Shown here in pieces: positions 6,592-15,200 of a DNA stretch of 20,836 nt. Under the pieces are notes generated by a model. It had not been told where the DNA came from. It ran no database searches and saw nothing but the letters and a program-made list of their open reading frames with translations. The position numbers and the translations under genes were made by a program. This DNA is from an uncultured Clostridium sp. (lineage in GTDB: Bacteria > Bacillota > Clostridia > Clostridiales > Clostridiaceae). Position 1 is the stretch's first letter. Each line of letters begins with the position of its first letter. Where the stretch lies: contig CALBDU010000002.1 of assembly GCA_937927335.1 (NCBI GenBank), positions 1-20,836 on the forward strand, read 5' to 3'.

Positions 6592-6932
6592 TTTAAATTC
6601 TTAAATAAAAATATTACAACATTGTTTGATTGGTAAAATTACAAATGAAGTAAAACAATATAGGTATTATAAATAAAAATTATTGTGCTAATTGCGTATT
6701 GGTAATACAGTACGAACTTAAGGAACCATTAAAGCGGTTACTTTATTCTTAGCTTAATGCTATGAAAATTACAATGATCATCAAATTAATATAATAAAGC
6801 ATCGTTAAATTTGAAGGGGCTATGGTATAAAATGTTCTAGTAAGAATAAAGGATTTTTTACATAAAAAGAGAATATAAATACCATACAAATGGAAGTTTT
6901 ATGTGTTATTTAAAAAAAGGGGGATTGTTATT
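6592..6932 (+). promoter_or_regulatory. 341-base AT-rich gap with an extended -10 promoter for cargo unit 3
   Basis: No open frame or RNA gene is evident. Near the 3' end lies TGGTATAAA (6823-6831), an extended -10 element; no good -35 stands 17 bases upstream. A short inverted repeat, GTATT-GGT-AATAC, lies at 6696-6708. AAAGGGGGATT at about 6916-6926 is the ribosome site of the gene at 6933. The length and AT content suit a regulated leader, but nothing more specific is visible. Confidence 0.45.
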
Positions 6933-7559
6933 ATGCAGTCAAATATAGAACAAATCCTTAAAGAGTACAAAAACCAGTATCTGAAAATATTCAAAAACTT
7001 ATACCCATCTGAGGGCAGTGTGGGATTTACTGAGAGGAATTTGTCCGTGAATTTTTGCAACGCTTTTGAAAAGGTACATAGGGAAGCTTGTGCATGGTAT
7101 GAAGTGTCTTTCGAGGAAAGCAGCAAATATCATTTTGATGCTATATTAGTTAATCCACCTACAAAAGAAGTATTTATCATAGAAGCTAAACGTTTTTCCG
7201 ATCCGTCGGGCAAGCTAACATCTTTGGGAAACGACATCAGCAGAATTCTTGAAATGGATAATAAAAATCGAATTTTAAATAAACTTTATGATAAAGACGT
7301 TGCAAATTACACAACTTACGGAGTTGTGCTGGCCGATGTCTGGGAAGAATCGGATGTTAAAAAGGACCTAAGCAGGTTATGGAGAGAAAAAAATTTTTTT
7401 GATAATGATTATGTAAAAAGCAAACTTAACTTAACTGAAGAACAATTGAATATAATTAGTAAGGAAAGAGTAATGGAAATACTTGATTTTAAAGATCAGG
7501 TAATAAGTAAGTCAATAAGTAATGATTATAAACTATTAACATGTATATGGAAGCTTTGA
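6933..7559 (+). CDS. PD-(D/E)XK nuclease-like protein, first gene of cargo unit 3
   Basis: A 208-residue soluble protein. The order of residues FTERNLS (32-38), YHFDAILV (66-73) and VFIIEAKRF (80-88) gives E34, D69, E84 and K86, the E...D...E-x-K signature of the PD-(D/E)XK nuclease fold on a beta strand pair. The rest (GVVLADVWEES, then a helical C-terminus) is not diagnostic. No methyltransferase is next to it, so it is not a simple restriction pair. ATG at 6933 is chosen over the in-frame GTG at 6903 because of the AGGGGG site 9 bases before it. The FtsZ-like gene starts 16 bases after its stop, so the two are probably made together. Confidence 0.6.
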   Translation: MQSNIEQILKEYKNQYLKIFKNLYPSEGSVGFTERNLSVNFCNAFEKVHREACAWYEVSFEESSKYHFDAILVNPPTKEVFIIEAKRFSDPSGKLTSLGNDISRILEMDNKNRILNKLYDKDVANYTTYGVVLADVWEESDVKKDLSRLWREKNFFDNDYVKSKLNLTEEQLNIISKERVMEILDFKDQVISKSISNDYKLLTCIWKL

Positions 7560-7575
7560 ATAGGAGAGGTAAAAA

Positions 7576-8295
7576 ATGCTGGATTTTGATGTTGATGAAC
7601 ATGATTTGTGCAGTATTAAAATACTAGGATCAGGGTATAAGGTACAGAACAGTTTGGAAGAAGTAGGGATAAAGACCATGCAGATCAATGAAGCCTTAAC
7701 CACTGATGCTGCAGATGAATTCTTAAAGAATACGGATTTGGCCTTAATTATCGTGGGGAATGAAAATACAATACCTGCAATTACCGGTTACATTCTTGAA
7801 CGATGTGATTCTTTAGGAATTCCAGCCATTATAATTGCAGATGATTATAAAAGCTATTCAGCCTATCCTCCTGCCAAAAACAAAAATAAACGGGCAACAA
7901 TAATTGAAAAAGACATGAACCAATATCCAAAGATTATTAACTGCCTGGTTAATGAGGTTTTAGAGGTCTGCTTGTCAAACGGATTTGATTTTGCGGATAT
8001 TATAAATACCATAAGCAACATGGAGGCAGGTTGCATAAACATTAGTCTGTTTAATGACCACAGCAATAATTACAATAATATATTAAATGAATTGATAAAT
8101 TTTCAGGATAAGGCTATAAAATTGAATGAGGCTCAGTTTGCCACCATAATAATAAATCAAGGCAGTAAGCCTGAATTCACTGATAAACTAATGGGAGATA
8201 TACTTAAAAATCTCCCGGCAAACACCGACATAAGTATATGGTCGTCCTCAGAACTCCCTGGCTGCGGATTAATAATTGGGAAAAGAAAGTTCTAA
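7576..8295 (+). CDS. degenerate FtsZ/tubulin-like protein, second gene of cargo unit 3
   Basis: A 239-residue protein that seems to follow FtsZ in order but in shortened form. Residues 12-31 (CSIKILGSGYKVQNSLEEVG) match the first FtsZ strand and loop (IKVIGVGGAGNNAV...G). Residues 53-87 (TDLALIIVGNENTIPAITGYILERCDSLGIPAIII) match the FtsZ region that holds the G box, but GGGTGTG is replaced by GNENTIP, so GTP binding is doubtful. Residues 120-148 carry NGFDFADIINTIS, equal to the T7 loop NVDFADVRTVMS, with D138 and D141 kept. Residues 190-237 (TIIINQGSKPEFTDKLM... to GLIIGKR) match the FtsZ C-terminal domain. About 40 residues are missing between the first two blocks. GGAGAGGT is the ribosome site. 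This is my own motif alignment and needs a profile search. Confidence 0.5.
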   Translation: MLDFDVDEHDLCSIKILGSGYKVQNSLEEVGIKTMQINEALTTDAADEFLKNTDLALIIVGNENTIPAITGYILERCDSLGIPAIIIADDYKSYSAYPPAKNKNKRATIIEKDMNQYPKIINCLVNEVLEVCLSNGFDFADIINTISNMEAGCINISLFNDHSNNYNNILNELINFQDKAIKLNEAQFATIIINQGSKPEFTDKLMGDILKNLPANTDISIWSSSELPGCGLIIGKRKF

Positions 8296-8629
8296 TTATT
8301 TGCTTTCATGAACTTTTAACGCTCCATCAACATATAGTAATTTTAAGATATTCTATTTATGAAACAGCTCACCATCCTCATGGTACAGCTCATGTAACTA
8401 GAGCTGCTGCAGGATCTGATTAGAAGAATTAATGTTAACTAAAATGCTTTTATGGAATTAAATTTAGAATTCATCCCAAAAATCTCTCTTAAAGAGCCGG
8501 GAGTCTGGTGCTTCTAGCTTTTTTTATTGCACATTATTCTTAAATTACACAAAAATAAACCATGAATATGCATCTATACTTAATTAGTGAAAATTTTATT
8601 CTTAAACGTAATTAAATAAATTATTCATG
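8296..8629 (+). other. gap with a possible gene remnant and a long-range inverted repeat
   Basis: There is no convincing gene. A frame ending at 8423 encodes a stretch YETAHHPHGTAHVTRAAAGSD that looks coding-like but has no start or ribosome site of its own and overlaps the FtsZ-like gene; it may be the end of a deleted gene, which I do not recognise. An irregular hairpin followed by T7 near 8490-8527 could be a weak terminator. CCATGAATA (8560-8568) and TATTCATGG (8622-8630) form 9-base inverted arms around a 53-base AT-rich loop. Confidence 0.4.
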
Positions 8630-8655
8630 GGACTTGTTTTAACAGGTCCTTTTTT
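8630..8655 (+). terminator. rho-independent terminator before the tape measure gene
   Basis: GGACTTG (8630-8636) pairs with CAGGTCC (8643-8649, one G-U pair) around a six-base loop and is followed by T6. It closes cargo unit 3. Confidence 0.75.
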
Positions 8656-8688
8656 AGTGCTCAAAATTATTCAAAGGAGGTGAGATGC

Positions 8689-10590
8689 ATGGCAGTTGGA
8701 AGTAATACTGTAGTAGCTAGAATAGGACTTGATGACAGCGGCTTTCAGGAAGGCGTCAGCAAGATTCAAAGAAGCCTGAAAGTGGTACAGAGTGAATTCG
8801 CAGCGGCGAGCTCGAAGCTTGGAGACTTTGGAAAATCGGCCGATGGTCTGAAGTTGAAGGCGGATAGCTTGAACCGGCAGATAGAGCTGCAAAAAGAAAA
8901 GGTAGAGGCTTTAACTAGAAGCTACCAAGAAAGTGTTGATAAAAAAGGTACGGATGCTAAAGCTACTGAAAATCTCAAGATCAAGCTGAACTATGCCAAT
9001 GCAGAGCTTGGAAAAATGCAGCAGGAACTAAAGAAAACAACATTAGAGCTGAATACTAAAAGTTCAGCCTGGTATAAGCTTTCAGAAAGCATGGGTAAAG
9101 CCGGAGAAAAAATGAAGGCTGTAGGAGAAAAGATAACATCCGCAGGAGAGACTCTTTCCAAAACTGTCACCCTTCCACTTGTAGGTATCGGTACTGCTGC
9201 TACAAAGATGGCAATGGATGCCGTAGAATCTGAAAACCTCTTTGAAGTAGCGATGGGAGCTGTGGCTGGCGATGCAAGAAAGTGGTCAGAAGAAACCTCA
9301 AAAGCTCTTGGTTTGAATGCTTACAATGTCAGAAATAATATGGCTACTTACAATGCCATGCTCACCTCCATGGGCCTTGCATCAGATGAGTCATTGAAAA
9401 TGTCAGAGGGGCTGACTCAGCTCTCTTATGACATGGCGTCATTCTATAATCTTAAACCAGAAGAGGCCTTTGAAAAATTAAAGTCAGGTATCTCCGGTGA
9501 AGCCGAGCCACTTAAAGCTCTGGGTATTTTAGTAAATGATACAACAATAAAAACTTATGCCTATACTCATGGTATTGCCAAACAAGGTGCTGAACTTACA
9601 GAAGCACAGAAGGTACAAGCTCGTTATGGAGCAATTATGGAAGCTACCAAGAATGCTCAAGGTGACCTAGCCAGAACCATGGATTCTCCGACAAATAAGC
9701 TAAGAATCATGAAAGAGCAAGCTCAGCAGATAGGAATTCAGTTTGGACAAATCTTAATACCAGTGCTTGAAAACCTTATAGGTATAATTAAGCCTTTAAT
9801 GGATAGTTTCCAAGGATTATCAAAGGAACAGCAGGAGTTTGTTGTGAAAATAGCACTGATTGTAGCTGCTATCGGCCCGATAGTATTGGTAATAGGCAAA
9901 GTAATAACTATAGTTGGAACATTATCATCAGCATTTGCAGCAATATCAGTCGCTATGGCTGCAGCAGGGGGAGCCTCAGGGGTATTTGGGGCAGCAATTG
10001 CTGCGATAACCGGACCGGTTGGAATTGCAATTGCAGTAATCATTGGATTAATTGGAATGGGAGTTTTGTTAGCTAAGAACTGGGATACTATAAAGACCAA
10101 TGCGGCTATTGTTTGGGAAGGGATAAAGACAGCTATAGAGAATCCTATAAATACTGCAAAAAACACAGTAAAGAATGCTATTGATGCTATTGCAGGATTC
10201 TTTAGGAATATTAAGATTCCAGAAATTAAAATACCTCAGGTAAAGCTACCACACTTTGATATAACGGGTAAGTTCAGCTTTAACCCACCACAGGTTCCTA
10301 AGCTTTCTGTTAACTGGTACTCAACCGGAGGAATTTTTTCAAGTCCAAGTGTTATAGGAATTGGAGAAGCAGGCGATGAGGCAGTAGTACCAATAGATAA
10401 GCTGGATGAAATTATAGCAAAAGCGCTGCTAAAGCTAGGAGTTGTCAATCAGAATACTGTAATTGGAAAAGGAAGCCAAGGTGGTAGCGTAACAAATAAT
10501 TATGATATTACAGTTAATAATCCTAAACCGGAACCAGCTTCAGAAAGTATTAGGACAACTCTTATGAAACATTCCTATGGACTAGTATAG
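8689..10590 (+). CDS. phage tape measure protein
   Basis: A 633-residue tape measure that sets tail length and is ejected through the tail tube. Seen: an N-terminal helical coiled-coil region (LDDSGFQEGVSKIQRSLK to about residue 150, with heptad-like LKLKADSLNRQIELQKEKVEAL), the TP901-type core with DAVESENLFEVAMG, YNVRNNMATYNAMLTSMGL and PEEAFEKLKSGISGEAEPLKALGI, and a block of hydrophobic segments (about residues 385-470) rich in Ala, Ile and Gly, as is common where the protein crosses the host membrane. The C-terminus has the GEAGDEAVVPIDKLDEI motif. ATG at 8689 is chosen because AAAGGAGG at 8673-8680 is 8 bases away. It is fairly short, so a short tail is expected. Confidence 0.92.
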   Translation: MAVGSNTVVARIGLDDSGFQEGVSKIQRSLKVVQSEFAAASSKLGDFGKSADGLKLKADSLNRQIELQKEKVEALTRSYQESVDKKGTDAKATENLKIKLNYANAELGKMQQELKKTTLELNTKSSAWYKLSESMGKAGEKMKAVGEKITSAGETLSKTVTLPLVGIGTAATKMAMDAVESENLFEVAMGAVAGDARKWSEETSKALGLNAYNVRNNMATYNAMLTSMGLASDESLKMSEGLTQLSYDMASFYNLKPEEAFEKLKSGISGEAEPLKALGILVNDTTIKTYAYTHGIAKQGAELTEAQKVQARYGAIMEATKNAQGDLARTMDSPTNKLRIMKEQAQQIGIQFGQILIPVLENLIGIIKPLMDSFQGLSKEQQEFVVKIALIVAAIGPIVLVIGKVITIVGTLSSAFAAISVAMAAAGGASGVFGAAIAAITGPVGIAIAVIIGLIGMGVLLAKNWDTIKTNAAIVWEGIKTAIENPINTAKNTVKNAIDAIAGFFRNIKIPEIKIPQVKLPHFDITGKFSFNPPQVPKLSVNWYSTGGIFSSPSVIGIGEAGDEAVVPIDKLDEIIAKALLKLGVVNQNTVIGKGSQGGSVTNNYDITVNNPKPEPASESIRTTLMKHSYGLV

Positions 10591-10601
10591 GAGGTGCATT
10601 A

Positions 10602-11378
10602 ATGGTATTAGAGAAATGGACCTTTAATGGGTCGGATCTAAATTCAAGCGGTAAATGGGGTATAGAATCTGTAATAGGAGGCATTGGATTTCCAAAATAC
10701 AGAGGAAGTGATCTTAAAGTACCATTTCAGCATGGGAACAGGTGGATTAAGAAAAGGTTTGATAGAAGGAAAGTTATTTTATCCATGTGGATAAGAGGAA
10801 TAACCAAAGCTGAGCTTGATGATAATATAGATGAATTTTTAAAGATAATTGGAATAATCGGAGTTCATTCATTAAGAAGAATTTTGAGGAGTGGCGAAGT
10901 TAGAGAAGCTCAGGCTGAATTATGTAGTGAAATAAATTTTGTTCGAAAGAATCCTGGATATGCAAAGTTCGCACTGGAGTTTGAGCTTGCTGACCCATTT
11001 TTCTACAGCACAATAAAGAATAATACAAATAAAACCATAAGTACTGTCGAGTATACCTGGGTACACAATTATGAAGGTTCTGCTCCTTTAACAGCTTCAA
11101 TAATTACATTTACAGGTCCACTTTCAAATCCTATGATAAAGAATCTGAACAATGGCATTTGGCTTCAATATTTGGGATCAATATTGGCGGGAGAAACCGT
11201 AGTATTGAATACAAAAGACTTCACATGCAAAAAAGGAATCAGTAACATGGTTTCAGCAGTTAAGCATGGTGGTGATGCTTATTGGTTGATACTAGAAAAC
11301 GGAGATAACAGCATGAAAATAACAACAGATACACCGGGTGGTACTGTGAAAATTGAGTACTATCCGGTGTTCTTTTAG
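10602..11378 (+). CDS. distal tail protein (Dit, siphovirus tail component)
   Basis: A 258-residue baseplate hub protein of the Sipho_tail / Dit family. The N-terminal half has the usual pattern: an opening strand, PFQHGNRWIKKRFDRRKVILSMWI and DNIDEFLKIIGIIG, then YAKFALEFELADPFFYS near residues 125-140. The second half is a beta sandwich with VVLNTKDFTCKKG. Dit hexamers connect the tail tube to the tail-associated lysin and receptor-binding parts encoded downstream. GGAGGTGCATTA precedes the ATG, 11 bases after the tape measure stop. Confidence 0.88.
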   Translation: MVLEKWTFNGSDLNSSGKWGIESVIGGIGFPKYRGSDLKVPFQHGNRWIKKRFDRRKVILSMWIRGITKAELDDNIDEFLKIIGIIGVHSLRRILRSGEVREAQAELCSEINFVRKNPGYAKFALEFELADPFFYSTIKNNTNKTISTVEYTWVHNYEGSAPLTASIITFTGPLSNPMIKNLNNGIWLQYLGSILAGETVVLNTKDFTCKKGISNMVSAVKHGGDAYWLILENGDNSMKITTDTPGGTVKIEYYPVFF

Positions 11379-11393
11379 AGAGGAGGTTTACAA

Positions 11394-12257
11394 ATGGCTT
11401 ATACATTAATACCATCTCATAGAATGCCTTATGATATAGATGGTACAGAAGTAGCATATAGGTCTAATGGTTGGGATACCAGTGCTCCTAATGCAATAAG
11501 TGCAGGAATACAGGGATGGTTGGATGCAACAACGAAGTCCAATCTTAATAAAGAGGATAGAAGCCTTTCCATCAATGCTGCCTATGGCGGCGTTTATGTT
11601 ATGTGGTTTTTCTTCCCGGAATTAAGGGAGATAACTCATTTAGGAGTACAGTTTCCTATTGGCGGTACAAATTTAGGCGCTTTTACAATAGAAGGTTCAA
11701 CCGATACAACAAACGGTGTCGATGGTAACTGGGAGACAGCAACGTTCATAAAACCTGGGACCTCAGGCGGAGCATTCTTTTGGAGATCAGGAGTATTTGC
11801 AGTATCCTTTTCAGGGCCAGTTAAATGTTTAAGAGTATGTGTTGGTGGAACATCCACATCAAAAGATGGAGTTTTTCATGCTGTTCATATCTATGGTATG
11901 AAATCTGTTGGTCAGACTCCTGATGATATAGTGTTTACAGACACTGATGGCAATGTACTTACTTCACTTAAGGATTGGGGAGATAGACCTGAAGGAACTA
12001 CAGTTTTAAGTTCTTTCAAGGTAAAGAATGCAAGCACTACTAAAATAGCTAATGCAGTTAATCTGCAATTGAACCATGGTGATTATGCTATATCATTATC
12101 ACCAGATGGCCCTTGGACTGCAGTTATAGACATAACAAGTATAGCTGCAGGTAGTTTAAGTTCAACTATATATGTAAGAAATATGTTATCTCCACCATTA
12201 CTGACCCTTGGACCAAGGTCAGCGAGGTGCATAGTAACAGTAGGTAGCTGGACATAA
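11394..12257 (+). CDS. baseplate protein with discoidin-like (F5/8 type) domain
   Basis: A 287-residue beta-rich protein. Residues about 30-170 resemble a discoidin / F5/8-type carbohydrate-binding jelly roll: ITHLGVQFPIGGTNLGAFTI, then a strand EGSTDTTNGVDGNWETA and the late strand pair VKCLRVCVGG and FHAVHIYGM. The rest (residues about 175-287) looks like an Ig-like domain (FTDTDGNVL, VKNASTTKIANAVNLQL). Its place between Dit and the large tail protein fits a baseplate part that binds cell surface glycans. No catalytic motif is visible. GGAGGTTTACAA is the ribosome site. The family name is tentative; the role in the tail tip is well supported by context. Confidence 0.6.
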   Translation: MAYTLIPSHRMPYDIDGTEVAYRSNGWDTSAPNAISAGIQGWLDATTKSNLNKEDRSLSINAAYGGVYVMWFFFPELREITHLGVQFPIGGTNLGAFTIEGSTDTTNGVDGNWETATFIKPGTSGGAFFWRSGVFAVSFSGPVKCLRVCVGGTSTSKDGVFHAVHIYGMKSVGQTPDDIVFTDTDGNVLTSLKDWGDRPEGTTVLSSFKVKNASTTKIANAVNLQLNHGDYAISLSPDGPWTAVIDITSIAAGSLSSTIYVRNMLSPPLLTLGPRSARCIVTVGSWT

Positions 12258-12268
12258 GGGGTGAATAT

Positions 12269-15200
12269 ATGAGTACATCTATAATATTAAGTTCACCAGC
12301 AAATAGTGCAGGATTCACAGATAATGACATAACTTTGAGTGCTTTGTTTGATGTTATTTATGAGGATGACTTGAGCACAGGAAGTTTGAACAATACAAGG
12401 TATAAGACCTTATTAGGCTTGATTCTTGGAGGTTCTGTCCAATCTGAAAGTAAACTTAATGTTACTTGGGGCGTGAATGTTTCATCGCATCCCGGAAATA
12501 CTGCTGCAATGGATACAGTGTTCACAAATGCAACTGGGAAGGTAAATACTACAATAGATACAGTTATTGGCTGGGGAATAAATGCATCAAATCTAAAGCC
12601 TTCATATTTACCTTCAGATGCCTATGTTTTTAAAGCTGAAGGCTATTTGTTTTGTCCTATAGATGGGAATTATACCTTTGCTATAGATTCTGATGATTGT
12701 GGTGACTTAGCCATTGATGGAACAGTTAGAGTAAGCAGGTATAACACAGGCGGTATGGGTGTTTCAAACAACTGGAACTCACAAGTTACCATATCTATGA
12801 CTGCCGGCTGGCATACCATAAGGGCCAGAATGGAAGAAGGTAGTGGTGGAGATGGCCTTGGTGTTGCATGGAAGATGCCAGGAGATACTGACTTTTCCTT
12901 GATTCAGCCAAGCTATTTTTCTACTGCGTTACCTTCATACGCATCCTCGGGAACACGTGTGTCAGTAATTGCTTTATCAGGCATCACTGACAATATGATT
13001 ATTGATTGGAGTGCGACATTAGCAGCTACTGGTTCCATTTCAGTATCTGCAGCTATAAGTACTGATGGGATAAATCCTCCACAGGATGCCAATTTTATAG
13101 TTATGACAAAAGGTGGTCTAGTAGTTTCTAACGGAACTGTGCTTGAGGAAAAGTATCTTTGGATTAAGATAATCCTTAGCTCAACAGACTCATCAATGAC
13201 ACCTGTGGTAACGAACCTGAAAGTAAATATTCCAAATCCGGCAATAGGTTCAATAACCTTTGAAATAGATAGGACCACCAAGTTTAATTCACCATCATAT
13301 CAGACTACTTCATACACAAGTATTAGTAGAAAAGTTGTAACTGGCTGGTTATTGCCTAATATGAAAGGCGGAGATTGGTATTGGAGAGCAAGCGCATCTA
13401 GCCAAAGTAAAAATTCCGGCTACTCAGAAGCACGGCTGTTGAATATAAATGCTGAGGTTTATAAAAGGGTATTATATCAGGTTGAGAATGTAGGAAAGCA
13501 AGGTCCTTATTGGAATAAGAAAAGAGTATTATACCAGTTTGAAAATGTATCAAAGTATGGTCCTGACTGGCTAAGGAAAAGAGGCTTTTATCAGTATGAA
13601 AATATAACAAGTGATCCACCATTTCCGTATATTGAAAAGTTGTCTTCAACAAGAGGACCAGCTGGTTCAGTCCTGACTATAACAGGGAATGGTTTTGGAT
13701 ATACCTTTTTATCAGATGCCGAAAACTCAAATAGATATTTGAGAGGATACGGGGGCTTTGTTTATATTGGATCTATGCTTTGCAGTATTATTTCTTGGAG
13801 CTGGACTTCGATAACAGTTCAGCTTCCAGCTGGAGCAGTAAGTGGACCGATAAAAGTCCAGCTCACTGTACCAAATACAAGGGATAGTAACGTGGTAGGT
13901 TTTGAAATCTATGAGGGTATACCTGCAGATGATATTGGAATTGAGTTGTTTGTCTGTGATAAGGTAAATCCAAACACTATATTATGCCAGCTTGATGGTG
14001 CATCCAACAAAGCATTTCAGATGATTCAAAATAGTGCTGGTAGTGGCAGCTTCACAATAAGCAGATACGATCCTAAAGGTGGAAATAAAGCTTATATTGC
14101 AGAACAAAACTTTATTCTATGTAAGTTGGATGGGAACCCATTGTTTAAGTGGATAATAGAATCTGTTAATCCAAGCTTTGTGGATTCTGAAGAACAACAA
14201 TTGATATCTATAAATGGCAGAGGGGTATTATCTATGCTTAATTGGGCAGTGGTTTACCCTGAGGATATGGCTAATCTCATTTTAGATAGAGAATTTACAG
14301 GTACTGCAAGTAAGGTGTTAAGAACATTGATACAAGAGGCTAAAGCAAGAGGCGGACTTAATGGGGTATCAGTAGACTGGGAAGATGATAAAGACAGTGT
14401 AGGAAATATATTTACTGAAAACATTAAGCTTACATTTCATGTTGGCACACCACTGATGGAGGTAGTGACGAAGTTTACTGATGGATTAGGATACTTTGAT
14501 ATAGAAATGACACCAAACCTTGAACTGAAAATTTATAAAACTAAAGGCTTAGACCTACATGATAGTGTTATTTACAGACCTGGGCAGGCAATTATTAGCC
14601 ATCAGAACCAAAGCGATGCGACGAAGATAGTAAACGATGTGCTTGTTGAAGGTGGAGATAGAAAGCTTGCTATTGCGTCACATTCTCAAAGCCAAGCGAA
14701 CTATGGCAGAAGAGAAGGCTATTTATCTGCAAGTAATCTAGAAAGCGGACTAAGTGAATATGGCCAAGCTTATTTAAGTAGAGCTGCTTATCCAATGTGG
14801 GGAATACAAGGAACAATAGTTAAATTCGAGGATGAGGCAGGCAATAAGCTGAAACCTTTTGAATCATACTTAATTGGTGATTGGATTGGATGGAGTATTC
14901 CACCGGAAGGAGCAGATAAAGTTGGCTTTGATGGAGTATTAAGAGTAAAGGGTATTACAGTAAATGAAAATGATGATACCGGAGCAATTGAATATGTTCT
15001 TGAGCTACATAATGCAATACTGGAGCATGAGATAAAGCTAAATCAAAAGGTAGAAAGAATGTCTCAGTACAGTGGGGGAAATGATGTTCTTTCGGTAGCA
15101 CCATCAAGCAGTAATGGGTACTCTGTAAGTGAAGTAAATGAAATGCTGGCAGGAAAGGCAAATACAAATCATGAACATGTATTTACTGATTTAATTGATG

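Noticed and set aside
8238..8423. 61-codon frame overlapping the end of the FtsZ-like gene
   Set aside because: Its first half is a shifted frame of the FtsZ-like gene and it has no ribosome site; only the last part may be a remnant, so it is described with the gap.
9738..10166. 142-codon open frame on the - strand
   Set aside because: It lies wholly opposite the tape measure gene's hydrophobic, Ala/Ile-rich part, which gives long open antisense frames; no ribosome site and a low-complexity product.
12913..13281. 122-codon open frame on the - strand
   Set aside because: Antisense to the tail tip gene; no start signals and no recognisable motif.
13466..13609. Possible CRISPR-like array
   Set aside because: The repeats are in frame, contiguous without spacers and code for a conserved peptide.
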